In this document: piece after piece, positions 24,896-32,972 of the stretch
Layout of the letters: the number at the start of each line of letters is the position of its first letter
How positions within the stretch are numbered: position 1 is the first letter of the stretch
Assembly (NCBI RefSeq): GCF_900460315.1
Contig: NZ_UHIO01000001.1
Span: 210,001-274,000, forward strand
Source: Veillonella criceti
GTDB taxonomy: Bacteria; Bacillota; Negativicutes; Veillonellales; Veillonellaceae
Reading direction: 5' to 3'
Length of the DNA stretch: 64,000 bases
The notes under the pieces: generated by a model
Databases searched by the model: none
The model's input: only the letters and a program-made list of their open reading frames with translations
Told to the model about the DNA's origin: nothing
Translations under genes and position numbers: made by a program

Positions 24896-27010
24896 ATGTT
24901 TAATAATTATAAATATTACTTTAACCGTGAATTATCTTGGCTAAAGTTTAATCAACGAGTACTACAAGAGGCTATCGACAATACCAATCCTTTAATGGAA
25001 AAATTACGCTTTATTGCTATTACAAGCTCTAATTTAGACGAATTTTTTATGATTCGTGTAGCCGGCTTACGACATCAAGAGGAAAGTGGCATTGTCAAAT
25101 ATGATGCAGCTCATATGGATGCTAGAGCTCAATTGAAGGCTATTGATGAGTCGGCTAAACGTTTGGTGCGTGTTCAGTATACTTATCTGAATCATGTGAT
25201 GGAAATGTTGGCTAAGGAAGGGCTTCACTTCGTGAAACCAGAACATTTAAATGGGGAACAATTAGAATGGCTGCGTATGCATTTTGAACGTGTTGTATAT
25301 CCAGTAGTAACACCTTTGGCAGTTGACTCAGGACATCCTTTTCCATTTTTAGCCAATAAAACAATCAACACAGTGGTTCAAATCAAGCGCTCTATTGTAG
25401 AGACCGAGGAAGATGCGGAAGCAAAGATAGCTATTTTACCGATTCCATCCGTATTAGATCGTATTATTGAAGTACCAAGTAGTGAAGGGCAGCGTTATTT
25501 CCTATATTTAGAAGATGTGATTACCTACTATGCTAATATGTTCTTTGTGGGGTATGATATTTTAAAATCTATGACATTCCGTGTGACCCGTGATGCGGAC
25601 TTAGAAATAGATGAAGAGGAAGCACAAGATTTATTACGTGAAATGGAAGAATCGTTGCGTCGTCGTCGTCGTGGGGCTACTGTCCGTTTGGAAGTGGCTG
25701 GTGAACCAGATGATGAATTATTACATTTTATTCTATCTAGTTTACAGCTAAAACCTAAAGATGCCTTTATGGTGCATGGGCCTTTAGATTTGTGTATGTA
25801 TTTTAGCTTCTGTGATTTGCCGGGGTATGAACATTTACGTTATGTACCCTTTGAGTCTTGTGAGCCCGCTGATTTAGTGGGGCATGAAGAAGAGAACATT
25901 TTTGATCTTATAAAGCGCCATGATATTTTTGTTCATCATCCGTTTGAAACGTTCCAAACCGTAGAAGATTTTGTGGCACAAGCAGCGAATGATGCTAATG
26001 TATTGGCTATTAAACAGACGTTATATCGCGTAAGTAGTAATTCACCTATTATTTCGTCATTAATTAAGGCGGCTGATAATGGTAAGCAAGTAACGGTACT
26101 TATGGAAGTAAAGGCTCGCTTTGATGAAGCCAATAATATTTTAATGGCTCGCCGTCTTGAAAAATCTGGTTGTCATGTTATCTATGGGTTAAAAGGGTTA
26201 AAAACTCATTCCAAAATTACTATGGTCGTGCGTCGTGAAGATGATGCGATTCGGCGGTATGTGCATTTAGCAACCGGTAACTATAATGGTAAAACGGCGC
26301 GTTTATATACGGATTGCGGGATTTTTACTTGCAATGATGAATATAGTGAAGATGCCTCGGCATTTTTTAACTTAATTTCTGGCTATTCGGATCCACCAAT
26401 TTGGAATAAATTTATTGTGGCACCGCTTAATTTGCGTGAGAAGATTATGGAGCAAATTGATGAAGAAATTAAGTATGCTGAACAAGGTGAAGAGGCCTAT
26501 ATGATTGCTAAGATGAATTCTTTGCTAGATAGAGAAGTGGTGGCTAAGCTATATGAAGCTTCTTCGAAAGGGGTAAAAATTGATCTTATTGTTCGTGGTA
26601 TTTGTACCTTGCGTCCTGGCATTCCCAATGTAAGTGAAAATATTCAAGTTCGTTCTATTATTGGTCGATTCTTAGAACATCATCGCTTATTCTATTTCCG
26701 TCATGGTGGCAGTGACCGTGTATTCTTATCCAGTGCGGATTGGATGCCACGCAATTTAAATGAACGTGTAGAATTGATGATTCCTATTGAAGATAAAGAT
26801 CATAAAGAACGGATTAGAGGCATTTTGGAATTATATTTACAAGACAACCAAAAAGCTCATGTAATGCGTGCGGATGGTTCGTATCGTAAACTTGTAAGTA
26901 AGGAAGATCGTATTTCGGCGCAAGAAGTGCTTATGAAAGAAGCTAAAAAAGCCTGTGAACGTCCTCAGTTAACAGTTATTGAGCGAATGCAACCTATGTA
27001 TAAAGAGTAA
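24896..27010 (+). CDS. ppk1: Polyphosphate kinase 1
   Basis: Reversibly polymerises the ATP gamma-phosphate into polyphosphate at the membrane or cytosol. The 704-aa protein opens with FNRELSWLKFNQRVL. It contains the phosphorylated-His region LKTHSKITMV (about residue 438), YVHLATGNYNGKTARLYTD and the second conserved His segment FLEHHRLFYF. The ribosome binding site GGAGG overlaps the end of the upstream gene, and the start is 3 bases after its stop. It ends the ppx-ppx-ppk1 operon. A terminator lies 160 bp downstream. Confidence 0.97.
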   Translation: MFNNYKYYFNRELSWLKFNQRVLQEAIDNTNPLMEKLRFIAITSSNLDEFFMIRVAGLRHQEESGIVKYDAAHMDARAQLKAIDESAKRLVRVQYTYLNHVMEMLAKEGLHFVKPEHLNGEQLEWLRMHFERVVYPVVTPLAVDSGHPFPFLANKTINTVVQIKRSIVETEEDAEAKIAILPIPSVLDRIIEVPSSEGQRYFLYLEDVITYYANMFFVGYDILKSMTFRVTRDADLEIDEEEAQDLLREMEESLRRRRRGATVRLEVAGEPDDELLHFILSSLQLKPKDAFMVHGPLDLCMYFSFCDLPGYEHLRYVPFESCEPADLVGHEEENIFDLIKRHDIFVHHPFETFQTVEDFVAQAANDANVLAIKQTLYRVSSNSPIISSLIKAADNGKQVTVLMEVKARFDEANNILMARRLEKSGCHVIYGLKGLKTHSKITMVVRREDDAIRRYVHLATGNYNGKTARLYTDCGIFTCNDEYSEDASAFFNLISGYSDPPIWNKFIVAPLNLREKIMEQIDEEIKYAEQGEEAYMIAKMNSLLDREVVAKLYEASSKGVKIDLIVRGICTLRPGIPNVSENIQVRSIIGRFLEHHRLFYFRHGGSDRVFLSSADWMPRNLNERVELMIPIEDKDHKERIRGILELYLQDNQKAHVMRADGSYRKLVSKEDRISAQEVLMKEAKKACERPQLTVIERMQPMYKE

Positions 27011-27169
27011 ATTTATTACTTTAGTTGGCAAAATACTAGAGAGAAATGGAAAAATATTTACACGAATCGTTTAATCAATGAGCAGAAAATATATTCAATT
27101 GATTTTAGGTAAAAATTATTAGGTAATTGGAAAAAATTTAATAAAAATAAATAATTTTTCTGACTATGT

Positions 27170-27223
27170 AAAGAGCATTATTTTGATACGAGGTTTATTT
27201 TATCAAAATAATGCTCTTTTTTG
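27170..27223 (+). terminator. Terminator after ppk1
   Basis: AAAGAGCATTATTTTGATA pairs with TATCAAAATAATGCTCTTT and is followed by T-rich sequence, an 19-bp stem. The surrounding 27011-27468 is AT-rich with no gene seen. Confidence 0.9.
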
Positions 27224-27468
27224 TTAAGCGTTTAGTAGCTTAAGTACCTCTTTTAATATAGGGTTTTAGAGGCTTGTCTTGGTTTTGACAGGGTATTATT
27301 ACTAAACTGAATAAAAAATGAATGATTGATTTAGCAAAAAAAGTTATATATATGATGATAACTCAATTGTGTGCTTTGCGAGTGGACATATAAGGCATGA
27401 GATATAAATTTAAAAGAATATAAGAAGTCAATGAATATAAGACTTTTTCTTGTGGGTTTGCGGTAAGA

Positions 27469-27498
27469 TTGACGTTGAATATCTCTTTGTGGTAGAAT
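27469..27498 (+). promoter_or_regulatory. Predicted promoter of the yabE-like gene
   Basis: TTGACG (27469-27474), an 18-base spacer and TAGAAT (27493-27498), 20 bases before the start codon. Confidence 0.6.
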
Positions 27499-27518
27499 AG
27501 GCAAGCAGGAGGGATTAG

Positions 27519-28523
27519 ATGACAAAATATCTAGTAATTCAGAAAGAGAATATGACGAGTCTTATGAAGCGTCATACAGGTCTTATTCTGTTACTCTTAG
27601 CAATGGTGTTTATTACTATTTCTGGTTTTGCTTGGAATGTAAAGTCAGTTACAATTACAGCTGATGGCGAAACACGCATTGTTAAGACACACCTCAACTC
27701 AGCGGATGGGGTTTTACGTGATGCGGGCATTACGCTTGGCAGTAAAGATGCTGTTTTATTAAGTACAACAACTGTTCAAAATGGTACGGAGTTAACAGTA
27801 TTGCGCGCATTTCCAGTAAAAGTAATCGTTGATGGCGTAGCATCAGATGTGATGACTGTGCAAACAACGGCCCAAGGCTTAGCTGATGAGTTGGGATATA
27901 AGGCACCTAATTACGTACCATTGGGAGATAGTCAAGCTCATTTACAATCAGGTAGTGAAGTGGCTATAGCTCGCGTAACTAGTCGTTCTGTTAAATCGTA
28001 TGAACAACCTGTAGATGTTCAGGTTATTCATCAGCGAGATGATACTATGCGCAAAGGTGAGCAAGAAGTGGTTCAAGAAGGATCCGCTGGTCTTATCGCT
28101 GTGCAAGAAGAAATCTTGTATCAGGATGGCAAAGAAATTAAAAAGCAAATTATTAGTCAGAATGAAATTAAACAGATGGTACCAACAATCATTAAAGAAG
28201 GGACTCGTGATGTTGTTGAAACATCGCGTGGCGTTGTACGTTATCGCGAGGTACTGACAATGGAAGCGAGCGCGTATTTACCAGGTGATGGTGATGGTCG
28301 AGGTATCACAGCTAGCGGTATGGTAGCACAGCGAGGCGTTGTCGCCGTTGATCCGAATGTTATTCCACTAGGAACACGTTTATACATTCCAGGTTATGGT
28401 ATGGCCATAGCGGCGGATACTGGTGGTGCTATTAAAGGGCATCGTATTGATTTATTAATGGATTCATATGGTGAGGCCATGGAGTTTGGTCGTCGTTCTA
28501 TTGAAGTCTATGTGTTACAATAA
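27519..28523 (+). CDS. YabE-like cell-wall protein: DUF348, G5 and 3D domains
   Basis: Envelope-anchored protein of 334 aa related to YabE and the resuscitation-promoting-factor-like proteins of Firmicutes. An N-terminal membrane anchor (about residues 19-38) is followed by two DUF348-type repeats (about 40-150), a G5 domain (VDVQVIHQRDDTMRKGEQEVVQEG region, about 165-245) and a C-terminal 3D domain with VDPNVIPLGT, AADTGG and IDLLMDS. AGGAGG precedes ATG 27519. Its place before rnmV-ksgA is the conserved yabE position. The 3D domain is a close sister of that at 6725-7543, but the wall-binding part is different. Confidence 0.9.
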   Translation: MTKYLVIQKENMTSLMKRHTGLILLLLAMVFITISGFAWNVKSVTITADGETRIVKTHLNSADGVLRDAGITLGSKDAVLLSTTTVQNGTELTVLRAFPVKVIVDGVASDVMTVQTTAQGLADELGYKAPNYVPLGDSQAHLQSGSEVAIARVTSRSVKSYEQPVDVQVIHQRDDTMRKGEQEVVQEGSAGLIAVQEEILYQDGKEIKKQIISQNEIKQMVPTIIKEGTRDVVETSRGVVRYREVLTMEASAYLPGDGDGRGITASGMVAQRGVVAVDPNVIPLGTRLYIPGYGMAIAADTGGAIKGHRIDLLMDSYGEAMEFGRRSIEVYVLQ

Positions 28524-28562
28524 GTAATTTAGTTTATAAATTATATATAGCCAACACAGCGT

Positions 28563-28597
28563 AAGAAGCGGCTCACAGATTTGTGACCGCTTCTTTA
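28563..28597 (+). terminator. Terminator after the yabE-like gene
   Basis: AAGAAGCGG pairs with CCGCTTCTT, with an inner TCACA/TGTGA stem, followed by TTATT. Confidence 0.85.
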
Positions 28598-28712
28598 TTA
28601 TTTGCTCAGAATTTGGTAAAATTAAATAGCTAAAACAGTATTTACATGACTGGAAAACTATATTAAAAATTTGAAAAACGTAGTATTAGGCTATTGTGGA
28701 AAGGACATACTT

Positions 28713-29252
28713 ATGTTAAAAGAAGTCATTGTAGTAGAAGGTAAGTCGGATATTCAACAAATTGCCAAAGCTATAGAAGCTGATTGTATTGCCACAGAAG
28801 GTTTCACATTACGTAAAGGCGTACTAGAGCAGATTCAAGTAGCCTACGACAAACGAGGTATTATTATTTTTACAGATCCTGATACAGCGGGTGAACGAAT
28901 CCGTCGTTTTTTAGCTAAGAAATTTCCTAATGCACAACATGCATTTATATCCCGTGATTTAGCAACCGCCAATGATGATATTGGCATTGAACAAGCTGAA
29001 CCGGATGCCATTCGCGAAGCTCTAGGAAAATTACACACCCATAATTTAGAGTCTTCAGAAGAATTTACTATGCAGGATATGGTGGCTCATAATCTGTCAG
29101 GCTTTCCACGTAGTGCTGATAATAGAGCCATTGCAGGGGCTAAATTAGGCATTGGTTATGGAAATAGCAAACAATTTTTATATCGTCTGAATCATTATGG
29201 TGTGACTCGTGAAGACTTTAATGAAGCTATGCGCGATATTATGCTTGGCTAA
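28713..29252 (+). CDS. rnmV: Ribonuclease M5
   Basis: Matures 5S rRNA precursors in Firmicutes by cutting both sides of the stem, with ribosomal protein L18 as cofactor. The TOPRIM core shows VVEGKSD and FTDPDTAGERIRR. The C-terminal substrate domain ends with TREDFNEAM. The 179-aa product starts at ATG 28713, 7 bases after GGAAAGGA. The frame opens at 28671 without a ribosome binding site. It is followed by ksgA, the conserved pair. Its 5S substrate lies at 549-661. Confidence 0.95.
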   Translation: MLKEVIVVEGKSDIQQIAKAIEADCIATEGFTLRKGVLEQIQVAYDKRGIIIFTDPDTAGERIRRFLAKKFPNAQHAFISRDLATANDDIGIEQAEPDAIREALGKLHTHNLESSEEFTMQDMVAHNLSGFPRSADNRAIAGAKLGIGYGNSKQFLYRLNHYGVTREDFNEAMRDIMLG

Positions 29253-29287
29253 TAGATTGCCAGTTATATAATTTTGAAAGGTACTAT

Positions 29288-30151
29288 ATGTTAGAATCAA
29301 TTATTGCAAGTCCAGAGGTAGTACATTATATATGTAAACGCTTTGGCATACACATGAGCAAAAAGTTGGGGCAGAACTTTTTAATTTCTCGTCATGTGGT
29401 GGATGATATTGTAAAAGCGGCTCAATTAATTCCTGGGGAGCCTGTTCTTGAAATTGGGCCTGGTATAGGCACTTTAACGCAAGGGCTGGCTCAGAGCAAG
29501 GCTGATGTGACTGCCGTTGAATTAGATCGGCGCTTACTGGAAGTATTGGATACTACATTAGCTGGTTATGAGAATGTACGCATTATTCATGGTGATATCT
29601 TAAAAGTAAATATTCCTGAACTAATGAATAATCAGCCTTTTAAAGTGGTGGCTAATTTACCGTATTATATTACGACACCTATTATTATGTCGTTGTTGGA
29701 AATGAAATTACCTATTGAACGTCTTGTTGTAATGGTTCAAAAAGAAGTGGCTGAGCGAATGGTAGCTAAGCCTGGTTCAAAAGCGTATGGTGCTTTGTCT
29801 GTAGCTGTACAATATTATACGGAACCAGATATTGTCTTTGAAGTATCGCCTAAATCATTTTTGCCACCACCAGAGGTGACCAGTGCCGTAATTCGTTGTC
29901 GTTTGCGTAAAGAACCACCAGTACAAGTGACGGATGAGAAATTATTATTCCGTGTTATTAAGGCTGCTTTTGCGCAACGTCGCAAAACTTTCAGCAATAC
30001 GATGAAAACAACAGGGCTTACAAAAGAACAAATTGGAGCTATCTTAGATAAGGCGCAAATTGATGGTAATTTGCGTGGTGAAACATTTACCTTAGAAGAT
30101 TTTGCTCGATTAGCGAATGCTTGGCATGCGTTATACGGTCAAGCAAAATAA
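29288..30151 (+). CDS. ksgA: 16S rRNA dimethyladenosine transferase
   Basis: Dimethylates A1518 and A1519 of 16S rRNA late in 30S assembly. The 287-aa sequence contains KKLGQNFLISRHVVDDIV, the SAM motif VLEIGPGIGTLTQGL, the catalytic NLPYYITTPIIM and the C-terminal RRKTFSNTM. AAAGG precedes ATG 29288. It forms the conserved rnmV-ksgA pair. Confidence 0.97.
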   Translation: MLESIIASPEVVHYICKRFGIHMSKKLGQNFLISRHVVDDIVKAAQLIPGEPVLEIGPGIGTLTQGLAQSKADVTAVELDRRLLEVLDTTLAGYENVRIIHGDILKVNIPELMNNQPFKVVANLPYYITTPIIMSLLEMKLPIERLVVMVQKEVAERMVAKPGSKAYGALSVAVQYYTEPDIVFEVSPKSFLPPPEVTSAVIRCRLRKEPPVQVTDEKLLFRVIKAAFAQRRKTFSNTMKTTGLTKEQIGAILDKAQIDGNLRGETFTLEDFARLANAWHALYGQAK

Positions 30152-30226
30152 TTTGGCCCTATTTTATAAGTTTCATATTTAGTAAAAATATAATTGGTAC
30201 TATTACTTAGTATAGGAGCAAGATAG

Positions 30227-31069
30227 ATGCTGCAGAAAGTTCTAAAGGGAATCGGCATTCTAGTTGTTTTGATTGCGTTTATTATAGGAGCTTTTTATGT
30301 AACGGCTCCTATATATTCTTTACGGGGGATTCCTGTTTTAAATTATCATCAAGTGAATGATGAAAAATTTTCGCCATTAACCATGAAAACATCGGATTTT
30401 GATGCGCAAATGGCCTATTTACATAATCAAGGTTATCATGCCATTACCTTAAATCAACTTTATAATTATTTACAGCATAATGTTGCACTCCCTGAAAAGC
30501 CGGTTGTGATTACTTTTGATGATGGGTATGTGGACAATTATGAAGAGGCAATGCCTATTTTACAAAAATATGGTATGAAGGCAACTTTATTTATGATTGG
30601 TGATTCCATTGGGGCCCCAGGATTTTTAAATGCTGAGCAACTAAAGGCAATGGAGTCGAATCATATTTTTGATGTAGAATCACATACGTATACGCATAAG
30701 GATTTACGGAGTATGTCGGGGGAAGCTGTGATTACAGAATTTACGAAGTCTAAGCAGCTATTAGAATCTGTATTAGGCCATCCTGTAGAATATATAGCCT
30801 ATCCTTGTGGGTTTACAACACCTCAAGTTGATCAGCTGGCACAAGCTACGGGCTATCGTTTAGCGTTTACGGTGGATACGGGTAATGTAAATCAAGGGGA
30901 GAATGATTTTAATTTAGATCGAGTACCCGTATTTGAAGGGGATAACCCACTGTTAAGTATGAAACTACGGTTGCATTATGTAGAAATTATTGGGGGGCTT
31001 TGGGCACTACGAGATTTTTTGCGTGACCATAATCAGCCAACCTTAGCAGCATTAGTTCCTTTATTTTAA
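30227..31069 (+). CDS. Polysaccharide deacetylase family protein
   Basis: NodB-homology carbohydrate esterase, 280 aa, anchored by one N-terminal membrane segment (about residues 8-27), so the enzyme part faces outside the cytoplasm. Conserved motifs are LNYHQVND, VITFDDGYVDNY (metal-binding Asp-Asp) and ESHTYTHKDL (metal-binding His pair). Its substrate could be peptidoglycan GlcNAc or another surface polysaccharide; the sequence does not decide. AGGAGC precedes ATG 30227. It ends at a bidirectional terminator facing prfC. Confidence 0.9.
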   Translation: MLQKVLKGIGILVVLIAFIIGAFYVTAPIYSLRGIPVLNYHQVNDEKFSPLTMKTSDFDAQMAYLHNQGYHAITLNQLYNYLQHNVALPEKPVVITFDDGYVDNYEEAMPILQKYGMKATLFMIGDSIGAPGFLNAEQLKAMESNHIFDVESHTYTHKDLRSMSGEAVITEFTKSKQLLESVLGHPVEYIAYPCGFTTPQVDQLAQATGYRLAFTVDTGNVNQGENDFNLDRVPVFEGDNPLLSMKLRLHYVEIIGGLWALRDFLRDHNQPTLAALVPLF

Positions 31070-31099
31070 AAGACAATTAAACAGTAATACGACGATAGA

Positions 31100-31174
31100 A
31101 AAAGAACCTATCCGAGGAGGGCGCAATACCTTTGGCTACGTGTAGCAGGTTTGCGAATCGGATAGGTTCTTTTA
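31100..31174. terminator. Bidirectional terminator between the deacetylase and prfC
   Basis: AAAGAACCTATCCGA pairs with TCGGATAGGTTCTTT, with a smaller inner stem CGCAA/TTGCG. The T-runs on both strands suit the two convergent genes. Confidence 0.85.
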
Positions 31175-31241
31175 TTGTTTAGTAATTCTATTATTGTTTA
31201 GTAATCACGTACTATTCTTGGTTCATCACTTTTAGAAGAGA

Positions 31242-32843
31242 TTACTCATTTACATGTTCATTCAGTGGTGGTGTTTCAAGGAACGTTACATCAGGATTTC
31301 GTTCAATAACCCAACCCATTTGCCATTCATTACTGATTAAGATGACTGTACGGCCGCGATTATCTTTAACGGCCATCGCATTGTCTAGGCCTTTGAGTTG
31401 TTTAATATCTACATTGCCTTTTACCCAGCGTGCTACACTGTAAGGTAAGGAATCAGTAATTGGTTCTACGCCGTATTCGTTGCGTAAGCGATATTGTAAT
31501 ACTTCAAACTGAAGCATACCAACAGCGCCGACAATGAAAGAGTCAAGCGAATGTGGTTGTTCGAAAATCTGAACAGCCCCTTCTTGCGCCAGCTGCGTCA
31601 TCCCTTTTTGGAATTGTTTACGTTTCATCGTATCTTTAGGACTAACGCGGGCAAAAAACTCAGGTGGGAATACAGGGAAGTCACCAAACGTTACTTTGTG
31701 GTTAGCCGCACATAAAGTATCGCCCACGCCCATAGTGCCGGCATCAAAGACACCGATAATATCACCAGGATAGGCTTCATCAATAATGGTACGTTCAGTG
31801 GCCAAAAATTGTTGAGGCTGTGCTAAACGAATAGTTTTACCTGATTGACGATGTAAAACGGACATACCTTTTTCAAATTTACCAGAGCAGATACGCATAA
31901 ATACAATGCGGTCATGATGGTTTGGATTCATGTTAGCCTGAATTTTGAAAACAAAGGCGGAGAAGTCTTCAGAAGAAGCGTCTACCGTTTTTTCTAAGGC
32001 TTGACGAGGCGCAGGAGATGGCGCTAAATCAAGGAATTTTTCTAAAAATGGTTTAACACCAAAGTTAGTCATCGCTGAGCCAAAGAACATCGGTGTTAAT
32101 TCACCAGCACGGACACGGTCAAAGTCGAATTCATCACCAGCTACATCAAGGAGTTCGATATCATCAATCAATGATTGATGGACTTCATCGCCTAACAGTT
32201 CACGGAATGCTGGATCATCTACGGATTCTTTAGTAGAGGCTAATTTTTGTTGACCATGCGTTTCATCTTTAGCAAATAAATCTACTGTGTGGGTTTCACG
32301 GTCATAAATGCCTTGGTATTCACCATTAATACCAACAGGCCAATTCATAGGAACAGCACGAATGCCAAGGGAATTTTCGATTTCTTCCATTAAGTCAAAT
32401 GGGTTACGGCCAAAATGGTCAATTTTGTTAACAAAGGTGAAAATAGGAATGCCACGTTCTTTACAAACAGCAAACAGTTTTTTAGTTTGGGCTTCTACGC
32501 CTTTGGCTACGTCGATGAGCATAACCGCGCTGTCAGCCGCCATAAGAGTACGATAAGTATCTTCTGAAAAGTCTTGGTGACCAGGGGTATCCAAAATATT
32601 GACACGACAGCCATCATAGTCAAATTGTAGTACGGAACTGGTAACGGAGATACCACGTTGTTTTTCAATTTCCATCCAGTCAGATACTGCATATTTTTGT
32701 GTTTTACGGGATTTTACAGAACCAGCTAAGTGGATGGCACCCCCGTAAAGGAGTAATTTTTCAGTTAATGTAGTTTTACCGGCGTCAGGATGCGAGATGA
32801 TCGCGAAGGTGCGCCGACGTTTCACTTCTTCTAAGAATGTCAT
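31242..32843 (-). CDS. prfC: Peptide chain release factor 3
   Basis: Translational GTPase that recycles RF1 and RF2 from the ribosome. The 533-aa protein shows G1 SHPDAGKTTLTEKLL, the RF3-type G2 region EKQRGISVTSSVLQF, G3 DTPGHQDF and G4 NKIDHFG. On the minus strand, GAGGTGA precedes the ATG at 32843. A promoter is predicted at 32877-32906, divergent from topB. The length and domains are those of full-length RF3. Confidence 0.96.
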   Translation of the reverse strand: MTFLEEVKRRRTFAIISHPDAGKTTLTEKLLLYGGAIHLAGSVKSRKTQKYAVSDWMEIEKQRGISVTSSVLQFDYDGCRVNILDTPGHQDFSEDTYRTLMAADSAVMLIDVAKGVEAQTKKLFAVCKERGIPIFTFVNKIDHFGRNPFDLMEEIENSLGIRAVPMNWPVGINGEYQGIYDRETHTVDLFAKDETHGQQKLASTKESVDDPAFRELLGDEVHQSLIDDIELLDVAGDEFDFDRVRAGELTPMFFGSAMTNFGVKPFLEKFLDLAPSPAPRQALEKTVDASSEDFSAFVFKIQANMNPNHHDRIVFMRICSGKFEKGMSVLHRQSGKTIRLAQPQQFLATERTIIDEAYPGDIIGVFDAGTMGVGDTLCAANHKVTFGDFPVFPPEFFARVSPKDTMKRKQFQKGMTQLAQEGAVQIFEQPHSLDSFIVGAVGMLQFEVLQYRLRNEYGVEPITDSLPYSVARWVKGNVDIKQLKGLDNAMAVKDNRGRTVILISNEWQMGWVIERNPDVTFLETPPLNEHVNE

Positions 32844-32876
32844 GTTGTCACCTCATACAAATTATCTATCCTTAAA

Positions 32877-32906
32877 ATTATATACTACATTGTGCGTGGT
32901 TGTCAT
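32877..32906 (-). promoter_or_regulatory. Predicted promoter of prfC
   Basis: On the minus strand ATGACA (32906-32901), an 18-base spacer and TATAAT (32882-32877). The plus-strand topB promoter in the same gap has a TATAAT at 32945-32950 but no clear -35. Confidence 0.45.
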
Positions 32907-32972
32907 TAAGGAAGTGGTAAACTTTTATGAAAGGGTAAGATAGTGTATAATAGAACAGATAAAGGAGGGCCT

